64,000 nt of DNA from Pseudanabaena galeata CCNP1313 (GCF_029910235.1 NZ_CP112874.1:1240001-1304000); one strand, 5' to 3'. Positions 16,465 to 25,488 are shown, counted from the first letter of the stretch. Made by a program: numbers and translations. The notes: a model not told the origin generated them from the sequence alone.

Positions 16465-16500
16465 CAACTTTGCTTAGAGATTAAGTCCTAAGCAAAGTTG
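16465..16500. terminator. Hairpin between the ferritin-like and coiled-coil genes
   Basis: The arms AACTTTGCTTAG and CTAAGCAAAGTT form a hairpin 46 bases past the stop of the minus-strand ferritin-like gene. Confidence 0.5.
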
Positions 16501-16545
16501 GTATTAATATTGCTTGTCGTTTCAGTTCTATCTAGAAACAGCCCC

Positions 16546-17445
16546 TTACCATAAGCCGCGAACTGGCGCTGATGGTTCACTCGTTGTTGTTGGTTCAGTA
16601 GTTGTGGTTGGAGCCACTTCTTCAACAGGTTGAGCATTAGATGGCGGAGTTCCATTTAAGATTGGTGTAACTAGGGCAAGTACTTCGTCACTAGTTGCAT
16701 AGCCATCAAAAGCATCAAGATTAAAGGGGATCAGAGAACCTTCTCGATTCTCATTGTAGATAACTTCTCTGTTGCTGGCATTGGTAGATATCCAAGGACG
16801 GACATCCTCGCCTAGCAAAGTCTCCCGTAAGAATCTTATACCCGCAGCATGTCGAGCTTCTACACTATGAATTGCCAAAGCCGCCGCTAAAATCGGTTTA
16901 GCAGTATCACCTGCGGCAAGTAAGTTCTGTACTTGTCCTTTGTATGCAGCTACGCCCAAATCTTCGACATATTGCCCTGCCAATAGGAAATCCGCAGGGT
17001 TAGCAAAGGGATCACGACCTAAGATTGCACTATAGTTGGGATTCTGTGGAAGGGTAATTGCTTCAGGATTGCCGCCAATAGAACTCAGGACGGCGGACAG
17101 ATCGACTACGTGTTGATTCTCATCTGCACCATAAGAGGCGATCGCATCCTTGGCAATTTGAGGTGCTGATGCTAATCCGCCATTCCTTGTTGCCATTGCG
17201 GCTCGTTGGTAAAAGTCAGCTTCAAGTTTCTCTAAAGTAAGCGCATATTCTACTACTTGTCTAGGACTCAAAACTGTACTCTGAGCATATGCTGATGAAG
17301 AGGGCCTAAAGAATAAGAACACAAATAGAAAAGGGATAAAAGCAAAACAAAGCTTTAAAGGAAGTAATGCGTTACTACCAATATGCTTAAAACTATCGGC
17401 AATAATTTTAAGCTTCATTCTCAAATTAGGGGAGTAGGTGGTCAT
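16546..17445 (-). CDS. Exported ferritin-like-domain protein
   Basis: The protein has about 299 residues from the ATG at 17445, which has AAGGA upstream; an in-frame ATG at 17466 is possible. A signal segment (about 25-55) precedes a Ferritin_2-type four-helix domain with LEADFYQRAA, ADENQHVVDL, AYKGQVQNLL and HSVEARHAAGIR, where Glu/His could bind a di-metal site. A Thr/Pro-rich tail follows. Relatives are linked to desiccation tolerance. It is 51 bases downstream of a paralogous gene, so the two form an operon. Confidence 0.8.
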   Translation of the reverse strand: MTTYSPNLRMKLKIIADSFKHIGSNALLPLKLCFAFIPFLFVFLFFRPSSSAYAQSTVLSPRQVVEYALTLEKLEADFYQRAAMATRNGGLASAPQIAKDAIASYGADENQHVVDLSAVLSSIGGNPEAITLPQNPNYSAILGRDPFANPADFLLAGQYVEDLGVAAYKGQVQNLLAAGDTAKPILAAALAIHSVEARHAAGIRFLRETLLGEDVRPWISTNASNREVIYNENREGSLIPFNLDAFDGYATSDEVLALVTPILNGTPPSNAQPVEEVAPTTTTEPTTTSEPSAPVRGLW

Positions 17446-17496
17446 CTTAGCTGCATCCTTTTGCATGAGTGTATTCGCAAGTGTGGTGTATCGCCT

Positions 17497-18222
17497 CTAG
17501 CTAACAAGAGTCCCGCCAATAGGGTTGTTGAGTATATTTAGCGAACTCACGATTGCCACAATCTGTTTAGGGGTATATAGCTCGTCGTAAGCCTTACCTT
17601 TAAATGGATTTAGGGTTGAATTCAAGTTTGCATCACTAATTAAGCGATCGCTGTCTGGTTCTGTCACTGGTCTGTTCATGAGCGCCCTCACTCCTGCGGC
17701 GTGACGCGCTTCAACTGAAACAATTGAACCCGCTGCAAGGAGAAATGTGGGATTAGTCATACTTGTACCAGCACCGTTATAGGCGTGAACACCCAGATCT
17801 TCTAGTGTAACTGCGGCATTCAAAATGCGATCGCGATTAGCGAGAATATCATTGAGGCTAGAGGAATTAAAACTTAAATCTTCAGTCGTAAATAGAACTT
17901 GATTAGCTAGAACATTACGAAGGAATTTTACATGGGCAGTTTCTTGAGCGCCCAAATATTTCATATATTCAAGTTCTCGACTATTGGTAACTTTACCCGA
18001 ACTAACTACGGCTGCATAAAAGACAGATTCTAGTTCTTCTAATAGCAAAGCAAAGTTAAGAATGCCAATATCATTAGCATTAAAGGTGAGCATTTTGCCA
18101 CGACTGTTTGACTGGGCATAGATGGCTTGAGGCATAGCTCCAATCGCTATACCACCTATTCCATAAATTCCCCATTTGATCAGGGAACGTCGAGAGGTAG
18201 AAGGCATCTTCTCGCTAATCAT
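17497..18222 (-). CDS. Ferritin-like-domain protein with Tat-like signal
   Basis: This 241-residue protein has an N-terminal STSRRSLIKWG segment with twin arginines followed by a hydrophobic stretch, suggesting Tat export. The Ferritin_2 domain has LLEELESVFYAAVV, GAQETAHVKFLRN, LEDLGVHAYNGAG and VSVEARHAAGVRALM. Glu and His residues fall at the spacing of a di-metal centre. It is the first gene of the pair with 16546-17445. A periplasmic peroxide or metal-handling role is inference. Confidence 0.82.
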   Translation of the reverse strand: MISEKMPSTSRRSLIKWGIYGIGGIAIGAMPQAIYAQSNSRGKMLTFNANDIGILNFALLLEELESVFYAAVVSSGKVTNSRELEYMKYLGAQETAHVKFLRNVLANQVLFTTEDLSFNSSSLNDILANRDRILNAAVTLEDLGVHAYNGAGTSMTNPTFLLAAGSIVSVEARHAAGVRALMNRPVTEPDSDRLISDANLNSTLNPFKGKAYDELYTPKQIVAIVSSLNILNNPIGGTLVS

Positions 18223-18269
18223 AGTTAATCTCTCCTAAATAGTGACGGATATAATCGCAGTATCTGAAT

Positions 18270-18304
18270 CCAAAACCTATGGCGCAGCTTACGCCATAGG
18301 CTTT
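18270..18304. terminator. Hairpin after the hemerythrin gene
   Basis: The arms AAAACCTATGGCG and CGCCATAGGCTTTT lie 50 bases past the stop of the minus-strand hemerythrin gene and upstream of the ferritin-like pair. Confidence 0.55.
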
Positions 18305-18353
18305 TAAGAACTTGCACCCAAACCCTGAAGAGGTGGCACAAGTTCTAGCGCCT

Positions 18354-19391
18354 CTATTGAGAAGCTGATACTAGTCGCTGATCTTGAATCTCACTCTTAG
18401 CAGTTTTAAAATCGGTGGCGAGTTGCTTCTGTTGGTCGTCGCCAAAACTACTACGAATACGAGGAAATAGTTCTTTCTCTTCTTCTAGCACATGGTCATT
18501 TACAGCCGTTGCTAGAAGCTCTACCGCAGCTTTAAAAGCCACCGTATCGTCACAGTCCATGGCTTTGATTCGTTCAAGCATTTGCTTCATTTCCGCTTGT
18601 TCGTCATACAACTTCTGAATGTTATTGTAGTATTGACGAACAATTGGATAGATAACTTTCTCTTCAGCGTCGGCGTGGGCGCACAAATCTTGGTAGACTT
18701 GACCAAAAAATTCCTCTAGCTTGTCAGGATCGTCGGTGGCTTTAATCTGAGAGAGCAGAGAGTATATCTTGACGTGATCGAGTCGAATCAGATCACAAAT
18801 ATTTATCTCACTATCATTACGAGTGATGATGCTGCCAGCAAGACCACTCAGAGCCGCGATCGTATCCTGTACCCTTGACCATAGTCCACTGTCAGAAGGC
18901 TTGCCAGTTAGCTCCATAGTGCTGAGAGATTCCATAATCCCTTTGAGTTGCTCCTCATGACCACGATTTTCAAAGTTAACCGCATTGAGAGGAGCGATCG
19001 CTACGGCGATATCGGCTCCCACGACTTGCCCAGCCTTGTGAACAAGAACTCCTGCCATTGCTTGAGTGTGTTTGAGAAGCTCATGCTTGGCAACCTTTTC
19101 AAACAAAGTGAGGTCTGTATCTTGCATCATCTTGCCAAGATCTTCAAACTCTTTCTGAATTGATGGATTTGGCTCAGCTTTAATTCCATACTGAACAATC
19201 ACCGTGTCGATGACACCCAGATTCTTCTGATCATCTCTGAGAAATCCTTCTAAACGGTTAGTGATTTCTCGATCTGGGCAAGCTGAGATTAAACTTTTCT
19301 CATTGGCAATCAGCAAATTTTGTGTTGCTTTCATGTCCGCCAATTTAACAGCGATCGCTGTACGTTTGTTATCTTCGAGTGTTACTGACAT
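18354..19391 (-). CDS. Hemerythrin HHE-domain protein
   Basis: The 345-residue protein has a C-terminal hemerythrin cation-binding domain (about 195-325): IRLDHVKIYSLLS, LCAHADAEEKVIYPIV and NDHVLEEEKELFPRIR supply His and Glu for an oxo-bridged di-iron site. The N-terminal half (about 20-140) looks like a second, more diverged helical bundle. Such proteins bind O2 or sense redox or iron. It has no signal peptide, so it is cytoplasmic. It stands just upstream of the ferritin-like pair, separated by a hairpin. Confidence 0.85.
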   Translation of the reverse strand: MSVTLEDNKRTAIAVKLADMKATQNLLIANEKSLISACPDREITNRLEGFLRDDQKNLGVIDTVIVQYGIKAEPNPSIQKEFEDLGKMMQDTDLTLFEKVAKHELLKHTQAMAGVLVHKAGQVVGADIAVAIAPLNAVNFENRGHEEQLKGIMESLSTMELTGKPSDSGLWSRVQDTIAALSGLAGSIITRNDSEINICDLIRLDHVKIYSLLSQIKATDDPDKLEEFFGQVYQDLCAHADAEEKVIYPIVRQYYNNIQKLYDEQAEMKQMLERIKAMDCDDTVAFKAAVELLATAVNDHVLEEEKELFPRIRSSFGDDQQKQLATDFKTAKSEIQDQRLVSASQ

Positions 19392-19581
19392 TGACGTTAA
19401 TCCTTATGTATAGTTAAGAGACGATTAGTTCTCTATAAAGAAATCATGACGTTGGAATGTCCAACTACTTGAGTGACTTGATGAACTTGCTTTACTATGA
19501 AATAAAGTGTAATAGAACTCATGCTCTACTACGCTTCATTTCTAGATTGAGAAGTAATCAACAAGTAGTCAACAAACGAAG

Positions 19582-20094
19582 TTATCGTTTAAATGCTTGA
19601 GCAGCACGATCCCACGCATCTTTCACTGCATATTTAGCTTGTTCCCAAGGTAAACTTCCAGTTTGATTTGCTTGATAATCACGCTGCAAATCTGTCTCAA
19701 CTTCGTTATAGGTTCGACCACTTTGACCATAGCGATCGTAACCTTCATAGCCAGTGCGATAGGCTGGTTGATAATCTTCGTAGGTTTTGTCTGAATCAGC
19801 ATAGGTACTAGAAGTATAAGTCTCCTGCCAATTAGTTTCTTCAAAAGTAGGATTAACTTGCTCAGCGACATCCTTACCAGCTAAGCCGCCAACGACTGAA
19901 CCGATCACAGCACCAACTACAGCTCCAACTGGGCCGCCAACTGCACCACCGATAACTGTGCTTACAGTGCCAGCCCCTGCGGCTCCCACACCTGTTCCTA
20001 AAGGATGTGATCCCACTTCTCCAGAAATTGGATCGAGATTGGCATCACTTTGATCAGCAGGATTTACATCTCTATTGACATTTCTATTAGTCAT
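19582..20094 (-). CDS. Glycine-zipper-domain protein
   Basis: The 170-residue protein has a Gly/Ala/Val-rich segment (about 27-72, AVVGAVIGSVVGGLAG) that forms a glycine zipper able to insert in or pack against membranes. The soluble C-terminal half has TYEDYQPAYRTGYEGYDRY and WEQAKYAVKDAWDRAAQA, shared with the protein at 13762-14052. No catalytic motif is seen. It is a stress-type accessory protein judging by neighbours. Confidence 0.75.
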   Translation of the reverse strand: MTNRNVNRDVNPADQSDANLDPISGEVGSHPLGTGVGAAGAGTVSTVIGGAVGGPVGAVVGAVIGSVVGGLAGKDVAEQVNPTFEETNWQETYTSSTYADSDKTYEDYQPAYRTGYEGYDRYGQSGRTYNEVETDLQRDYQANQTGSLPWEQAKYAVKDAWDRAAQAFKR

Positions 20095-20196
20095 TTCAGC
20101 TTGTCCTTGTAAATACTTGTAAATAATTAATCTGTTTGAGTTTGAAGGAGTGAAGTGCTGCTCTCTGAGTAGTCTTCCACTCCTTTTTAATAGCTT

Positions 20197-20442
20197 CTAA
20201 GAAGCTTTAACAAGGCGAATTCCATATAGTAAAACTACTGCGCCAATAGTTGCCACGATCAAGCTTCCAATCAATCCGCCGCCTGTAGAGACCCCAAAGG
20301 TGTTAAATAGGAAACCACCTAATAATGCGCCGACAATACCAACAATAATATCGCCCAGCACACCGAAGCCACCGCCGCGAACTATCTGACCAGCTAAGGC
20401 TCCGGCCACTAGTCCGATCAAAATAAACCAAATAAATTCCAT
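20197..20442 (-). CDS. GlsB/YeaQ/YmgE-family stress membrane protein
   Basis: This 81-residue protein has three hydrophobic helices rich in glycine: FIWFILIGLVAGALAGQIV, GVLGDIIVGIVGALLGG and a last helix ending in YGIRLVKAS. This is the transglycosylase-associated (GlsB/YeaQ) family, induced by general stress in many bacteria. Its biochemical role is unknown. It is on the same strand as the glycine-zipper gene. Confidence 0.9.
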   Translation of the reverse strand: MEFIWFILIGLVAGALAGQIVRGGGFGVLGDIIVGIVGALLGGFLFNTFGVSTGGGLIGSLIVATIGAVVLLYGIRLVKAS

Positions 20443-20654
20443 TAGATTTTCTCCGTGTATCCATTTCCAGTATTTGTGAATGAAGAGAATAGGCTAAGTT
20501 TCCAGTCACCTATCTTTTTTGAATTTATGCAATTCCTTGAAACGTGAAATCCTTTAGGGAATTAGAAAATAAACTCAGTCATTTTTTAAAATTCCAAAAA
20601 TGGCATTACCATTCTTTGAATTGGTGTTAAGTAGGTAGGAATAATTAAATATAA

Positions 20655-20707
20655 AACCCAAATAAGCGGAATCGCCCGCAAAGCGGGCGATTCCGCTTAT
20701 TTGGGTT
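20655..20707. terminator. Long palindrome after the LEA/CsbD-like gene
   Basis: A perfect hairpin with arms AACCCAAATAAGCGGAATCG and its reverse lies just past the stop at 20732 of the minus-strand gene. It belongs to the variable-stem repeat class that shares AAAACCC/GGGTT ends. Confidence 0.7.
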
Positions 20708-20731
20708 CTTGGTTTTATTAAACCGAGGTAC

Positions 20732-21196
20732 TTACTGCCCTAAGAAGTTTTTAACAGAGTCAATTACACCATCAACATTGTTCTCAGCTTCGTCAGGTAA
20801 ACCTTTGGTGTTTTCCTTAACTTCATTAGCGCGATCGCCTACCATATTCTTAGTTTTCTCTACACCTTCGCCAACTTTGCCTTTAGCATCCTTAGCCATA
20901 TCCTGAGCTTTACCAATATTTTCCTTGGTACCTTCTTTCACATTTTTAGCTAAGTCTTTAGCGCGTTTTTCTGCTTCTTTAGCAAAGTCTTTAGAGGTGT
21001 CAGCTAGTTTGTCAATCACCTTGTCAGTTCTTCCATCACGAAGATCGCGACCGATTTCTTTAGTGATACCTGCGGCTTTGTCGATCGCTATGTCAGTTTT
21101 CACACCTTGCGTTACTTCTTCAACTTTGTCGCCGAAGAAACCAGCCAAGGGAGCTGCAATCGCCCCAGAACTAAAAAAGGTCACTTGTAACATCAA
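20732..21196 (-). CDS. LEA/CsbD-like amphipathic protein, 5' end apparently frameshifted
   Basis: The 154-residue reading frame is rich in Lys, Asp, Glu and Ala with repeats such as LAKNVKEGTKENIGKAQDMA, like LEA or CsbD-type stress proteins. It opens with a TTG and begins inside a signal peptide: the frame continues upstream through GVKKGHLFACGFALVLM without an ATG. A well-placed ATG with AGGTGA upstream lies at 21314, but in another frame (118 bases away), so a one-base insertion or two-base deletion probably separates it from the body. The gene may be inactive, or the sequence may contain an error. Confidence 0.65.
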   Translation of the reverse strand: MMLQVTFFSSGAIAAPLAGFFGDKVEEVTQGVKTDIAIDKAAGITKEIGRDLRDGRTDKVIDKLADTSKDFAKEAEKRAKDLAKNVKEGTKENIGKAQDMAKDAKGKVGEGVEKTKNMVGDRANEVKENTKGLPDEAENNVDGVIDSVKNFLGQ

Positions 21197-21382
21197 AACT
21201 AGCGCGAAACCACAAGCGAAAAGATGTCCTTTCTTGACACCATTCAGTATCGCAGTGACGGGACTATGGACTATTAAAATGAATAGCCTTGCTCTTTTCT
21301 AAGATATGATTCATTTGTTTCACCTAACGTTTTGTGTTTAGTTCCTGAGTCAATATTGAAGCTAACAGGCAATTGTTTGATC

Positions 21383-22558
21383 CAGAAGTGTTGAACCAAA
21401 AGTGAAGAAACACCAAAAATGGATACACTACACCTATCAAAATAGTGATTTCAGCTTAAAATCACTATCCTCCTAAACCAATGTAAGTAGCTAATATTCT
21501 CACACATAAATGCTTGTAAATATCGCAGTTTATCTAACATCTTTGAACCAAACTCTTTTGGTATATTGACTAGCTCTAGTAAAACATAAGCAATTAAGCA
21601 AGTGTAAATTTGAATAGTAATACCATTGACATTTTTAGTGATCAATCGATCTAACTTCAAATGCATTTTCAAGAACTTCCAAAGCAGTTCAATTTGCCAT
21701 CGCTTTTTATATATCTCTGCAATTTCGTCATTACTTACTGTTTGATTGTCTGTCTCTGACAAGTTTGTTGCTAGTCGAAATTCACTACGGGTTTCTAAAT
21801 CTGAAAAAATAACTAATCTTACTTCTACTTTATCTTTACCTGTCCCTAATATAGCATTACCATTATCTAATAATTCTAGGTTAATGTTGTTCTTCACCCT
21901 AATTACAAAATAGCGGTCTTTTAATTTTATTAAATTCCTGATACGTTCAAGCTTAGCAAAACCTCGATCCATTATCCCAACTCCATTTTCTGGTATTGCT
22001 CTTATTGTTGGTTCACCATATTTACTGTCATGTCCAGCACCAAAATGTATCACTATACCATCAGGTTCATTGTTGCAAATATTGATGCCACTGAACAGTT
22101 TTACTTGTCCATATCCTTGATTCCACATTAGTTTACTAGTTAGGGTAACTATGGTTGAATCTAGAGGAAATAATACTAAATCTTCTTTACCTAATTTTTT
22201 CTCTTTCTTTAGCTGCCTTCTTAAATCTACAAACAAATTATAAAAAATATTAGAACATCTCGTTTTACTGGCTTTGGAAAATGTTGATATGTCTATATCA
22301 ATTCCTCTCATATTCAACCGTTGGAATAGACTTCTCATACTTGTTTGACCTTGGTCAAGTACATAACTAAGCCAGCAAGATACAAATAAAAATGTACTTA
22401 ACTTTGGATAATCGTTTTGGGGCAAGTTTTTGAGTAGTTGTTTGACAATCTTAGGGAAGTTAGATAACATTGTTAACATTATTTTTTGTTTTGACGCTTC
22501 TAATTTATCAAATTAGAAGCGTGTTTTTCTAGCTTTTTTCTATCATTCAACACTTCTG
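21383..22558 (-). mobile_element. Complete IS4-family insertion sequence
   Basis: The element is 1176 bases long with perfect 13-bp terminal inverted repeats CAGAAGTGTTGAA (21383-21395) and TTCAACACTTCTG (22546-22558). It is flanked by 9-bp direct repeats TGTTTGATC at 21374-21382 and 22559-22567. One uninterrupted transposase gene fills it. Intact ends and target duplication suggest a recent insertion between two stress genes. Confidence 0.93.
21451..22479 (-). CDS. IS4-family DDE transposase
   Basis: The 342-residue protein has the DDE fold of IS4 transposases: first Asp in LFPLDSTIVTL, second Asp in GIMDRGFAKLERIR, and the C-terminal signature EIYKKRWQIELLWKFLKMHLKLD with the catalytic Glu. 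Length is usual and no frameshift is seen. It cuts and pastes the surrounding element. Confidence 0.93.
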   Translation of the reverse strand: MLTMLSNFPKIVKQLLKNLPQNDYPKLSTFLFVSCWLSYVLDQGQTSMRSLFQRLNMRGIDIDISTFSKASKTRCSNIFYNLFVDLRRQLKKEKKLGKEDLVLFPLDSTIVTLTSKLMWNQGYGQVKLFSGINICNNEPDGIVIHFGAGHDSKYGEPTIRAIPENGVGIMDRGFAKLERIRNLIKLKDRYFVIRVKNNINLELLDNGNAILGTGKDKVEVRLVIFSDLETRSEFRLATNLSETDNQTVSNDEIAEIYKKRWQIELLWKFLKMHLKLDRLITKNVNGITIQIYTCLIAYVLLELVNIPKEFGSKMLDKLRYLQAFMCENISYLHWFRRIVILS

Positions 22559-22567
22559 TGTTTGATC

Positions 22568-23059
22568 TCATGATTAAGTGATGTATAACTTGAGTGAATT
22601 GTACTAAATGCAAATAAATCTTTACTATAAAATCTTCGAGTTTTAAAGCTTTGATTAAGTCAAAAAACATTCATTGTACCTGTTATATCTTCTGGTTGTA
22701 CTTTTGGCGATCGCTACTAGAAAATCCTCTAAATACATTTAATATAAGTGTTTACTGTAACAATTTAAATAGTTTTAACCCATCTCATGCAATTCATTCA
22801 ATTTGTAATATTCGTCTATACACGATTTATGACATGCAAGTGTAAAGATAGTTGCAGTGAGTAAATTACTGATTGATACTCTGTTTATTCAATGGAATCA
22901 ATCGCAAGTATTTAAGTGTCTCAATATAACTAAGAACCGAATTTAAAACCTATGCTGACTCTATAAATCTAGGTTTTAGGGTTTAACAATTAATTGAGGC
23001 TACTTACTTAGTAACACTTACACCTACATAAATTACACAAAATAATTGAGTGTCAAATT
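22568..23059. other. AT-rich intergenic region upstream of the Mn-catalase gene
   Basis: I see no gene. Near 22940-22990 there is a degenerate AAAACCTATG / TCTAGGTTTTAGG pair related to the family A repeats. The promoter of the catalase gene should lie here, but no clear boxes or ribosome site are visible. Confidence 0.5.
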
Positions 23060-23767
23060 ATGTTTTTCCACAAGAAAGATCCCATTCATACTGTACAAGT
23101 CGATAAGGCTGATCCTCGTTTTGCTCAACTCTTATTAGAGCAATTTGGCGGAGCAACAGGCGAGCTTTCCGCAGCTTTACAATACTGGGTACAGTCATTT
23201 CATATTGAGCTTCCAGGCATCAAAGATATGTTGCAAGACATCGCCATTGAAGAGTTTGGACACTTAGAAATGGTAGGAAAGCTGATTGAAATCCATACCA
23301 AAGATGTTGATCAAACGGAAGCCTATAAAAGCACTCTTTTTGCAGTGAAAGGCATGGGACCGCACTTTCTGGATAGTCAAGGTAGTGCTTGGACTGCCAC
23401 CTACTTAAATGAAGGAGGCGATGTAGTGCGTGACCTCAGAGCCAACATTGCCGCAGAGGCAGGCGCTCGCCAAACCTACGAAGCTTTGATTAAACTCGCA
23501 ACGGATGATGGAACTTTAAAAACATTACATCACCTGCTGACCAGAGAGATTTCTCATACGCAGATGTTCATGAAAGCTTTGGATTCTCTTGACAAGTTAA
23601 CTGATCCTTTCTTTGGGAATATTCAGCCTGACGAAACTGTGAAGCTGTACTACAACCTGTCATCTGACGGTAGTGGTAAAGACGAAAGGGGATCTTGGAA
23701 TTCAGAGCCTGACTTTGAGTACATTGCAGACCCACTAAATCACTCCTCTAAATCAGCTTCTAAGTAA
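23060..23767 (+). CDS. Manganese catalase
   Basis: The 235-residue protein is a non-heme catalase that disproportionates H2O2 at a di-manganese centre. Ligand stretches are present: GATGELSAALQYW (Glu35), IAIEEFGHLEMVG (Glu65, His68), IAAEAGARQTYEALI and TREISHTQMFMKAL. It is shorter than some enzymes, as is common in this subfamily. It lies in the stress island, after the IS4 element and before the YflT-like gene. Confidence 0.93.
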   Translation: MFFHKKDPIHTVQVDKADPRFAQLLLEQFGGATGELSAALQYWVQSFHIELPGIKDMLQDIAIEEFGHLEMVGKLIEIHTKDVDQTEAYKSTLFAVKGMGPHFLDSQGSAWTATYLNEGGDVVRDLRANIAAEAGARQTYEALIKLATDDGTLKTLHHLLTREISHTQMFMKALDSLDKLTDPFFGNIQPDETVKLYYNLSSDGSGKDERGSWNSEPDFEYIADPLNHSSKSASK

Positions 23768-23794
23768 CTAGTGTTATGCAGAGTGAAAATCTGC

Positions 23795-23895
23795 CCTCAT
23801 CCCTCAGCCCCTTCTCCTGCGGGAGAAGGGGAGCAAGATTGCTAATGCTTTCTAGTTCCCCTCTCCTGTAGGAGAAGGGCTAGGGGTGAGAGTTT
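23795..23895. repeat. Inverted repeat after the Mn-catalase gene
   Basis: The arms CCCCTTCTCCTGCGGGAGAAGG and CCCCTCTCCTGTAGGAGAAGG are each palindromic and related to each other. It may terminate the catalase transcript. Confidence 0.55.
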
Positions 23896-23960
23896 TAGCT
23901 AACTTCTGTATGCACTGAGTAAACAACTAAACCATCAATTTATTAACGGATTAAAAGATT

Positions 23961-24572
23961 ATGATTGGACAAATTGGACAAAACAGACGTGCTACAGGTA
24001 CATTCTCGACTCACCACGACGCTGAATCAGCTTTGGGTGAATTGAGAAGTAGCGAATTCAATATGGATCAAATTTCGATCATTGGTAACAATGTTAATCG
24101 CAATTCTGATATGGCTGGCGCTCAAAAAGGTGAACACCTTAATGATCTTGACAATAAAGATATTGACAACAAAGTGGGTGAAGGTGCTGCTACAGGGGCT
24201 GCCTCTGGTGGTGCAGTTGGAGGACTAACTGGCTTGCTCGTAGGATTGGGACTTGTTGCCATCCCTGGAGTTGGCCCTGTGATGTTGGCTGGTGCGGCGG
24301 CTACGGCTTTGGCGACGACTCTCACTGGTGGTGCGATCGGCGCAGCCGCAGGTGGTCTCGTAGGAGGATTGGTTGGTTTGGGTATTCCCAAAGACCGTGC
24401 CAAAGTCTATAGCGATCGCGTAGATCAAGGAGATTACTTGGTAATGGTTGACGGCAATGATCAAGAGATTCGCCAAGCTGAAGAGATTTTCCAACGTAAC
24501 GGTATCCGTGAATGGGGCATTTACAACTCTGATAATGCTTCTACCAGAACAGGTGATGTCTCTTTGAGATAA
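23961..24572 (+). CDS. General stress protein (YflT/GSP17M-like) with glycine-rich membrane segment
   Basis: The 203-residue protein starts with a YflT-like domain (RATGTFSTHHDAESALGELR, SEFNMDQISIIG). A long Gly/Ala-rich hydrophobic region (about 75-140) of two glycine-zipper helices follows, and then a second small domain ending in EEIFQRNGIREWGIY. The family is induced by heat and oxidative stress; no enzyme activity is known. It is preceded by a palindrome and followed by a terminator. Confidence 0.85.
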   Translation: MIGQIGQNRRATGTFSTHHDAESALGELRSSEFNMDQISIIGNNVNRNSDMAGAQKGEHLNDLDNKDIDNKVGEGAATGAASGGAVGGLTGLLVGLGLVAIPGVGPVMLAGAAATALATTLTGGAIGAAAGGLVGGLVGLGIPKDRAKVYSDRVDQGDYLVMVDGNDQEIRQAEEIFQRNGIREWGIYNSDNASTRTGDVSLR

Positions 24573-24596
24573 GTAACTGACTCACCAATTAAATGC

Positions 24597-24637
24597 AATT
24601 TCCAAAAAGATTGCGATGCAATCTTTTTGGAAATTGC
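24597..24637. terminator. Hairpin terminator after the YflT-like gene
   Basis: Perfect arms CAATTTCCAAAAAGATTGC and its reverse lie 24 bases after the stop. Confidence 0.7.
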
Positions 24638-24687
24638 TCTGCTTCATGAGCCCTAAACAGACTGTATCAAATTGAGGAATTCTTGCT

Positions 24688-25143
24688 ATGAATAAAAAAA
24701 TTGCTTCCCTGCTACTAACGAGTTCTCTTTTAATTACAGTAGTATCTTGCACCGATGCTCGAACTTCATCTGATGCTCCTGAGCCTAACGCAAACTACAG
24801 CACTAGTAACCCTACCGCCTCGCCCCAAAACACTCAAGCGGCTGTGGATGATGCTCAAGATGAAACTCGTAAGAGGCAGTTGGAATCTAACATTCGTGCG
24901 CGTGAGCAACGCAATGACGCAATGGGTGATACAGCAATGCGACCAGATAGTGATCTGGCTAGTGAAGTTCGCAGCAAATTGGAAGCGAATATTCCTAGAG
25001 GGATTTTAACTGTAGAGTCCAAAGATGCAAATGTTGTCGTGTCAGGAACCGTTTCTTCTGCTGAGGAACTTGAGAGAATCAAGAGTTTAGCAATGGAAAT
25101 CAAGGGTGTTAAAACCGTCGAGGTTAAAGCAACAATGAACTAA
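24688..25143 (+). CDS. BON-domain lipoprotein
   Basis: This 151-residue protein has a lipoprotein signal with Cys about 21 (TVVSCTDA), a low-complexity Ser/Pro/Asn linker and a C-terminal BON domain (about 88-150, DSDLASEVRSKLEANIP, VSGTVSSAEELERIKSLA). BON domains bind membranes and occur in OsmY-like stress proteins. It is probably anchored facing the periplasm. Confidence 0.85.
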   Translation: MNKKIASLLLTSSLLITVVSCTDARTSSDAPEPNANYSTSNPTASPQNTQAAVDDAQDETRKRQLESNIRAREQRNDAMGDTAMRPDSDLASEVRSKLEANIPRGILTVESKDANVVVSGTVSSAEELERIKSLAMEIKGVKTVEVKATMN

Positions 25144-25181
25144 TTAGTAGGGACAATTCATGAATTGCCCCTACTAATTAA
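25143..25181. terminator. Hairpin terminator after the BON lipoprotein gene
   Basis: The arms AATTAGTAGGGACAATTCA and GAATTGCCCCTACTAATT begin at the stop codon. Confidence 0.65.
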
Positions 25182-25275
25182 CATAAGTCGTTCTGAACCA
25201 TGATCTCCATCATCAGCATGGGATTTTCTCAGAAGTCATCAGATTGATTAGACAATAATTATTTGGAGAACTACT

Positions 25276-25482
25276 ATGCAAACTAATACACCACAAGCTG
25301 AAGCAGCAGAAGTTATGCAGCGCAATGCTTGGATTTCAGGATTTACACCACAAGCTGAACTCTGGAACGGTCGTCTTGCGATGATTGGATTTGTCTCAGC
25401 GATCGCGATCGAACTATTTACACATCAAGGTGTTCTCCATTTTTGGGGCATCCTTTCGTCAGGTGTAGTTCCAGGTTCGTAA
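25276..25482 (+). CDS. High-light-inducible protein (Hlip, one-helix CAB-like)
   Basis: The 68-residue protein has one membrane helix with the chlorophyll-binding motif ELWNGRLAMIGF (Glu28, Asn31, Arg33). Hlips bind chlorophyll and carotenoid and quench energy around photosystem assembly. A ribosome site TTGGAG precedes the ATG. It sits among oxidative and general stress genes, which fits light-stress induction. Confidence 0.94.
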   Translation: MQTNTPQAEAAEVMQRNAWISGFTPQAELWNGRLAMIGFVSAIAIELFTHQGVLHFWGILSSGVVPGS

Positions 25483-25488
25483 ACTTAA

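Noticed and set aside
22651-22845. 64-residue frame upstream of the Mn-catalase gene
   Set aside because: AT-rich, no ribosome site, no recognisable pattern; probably chance.
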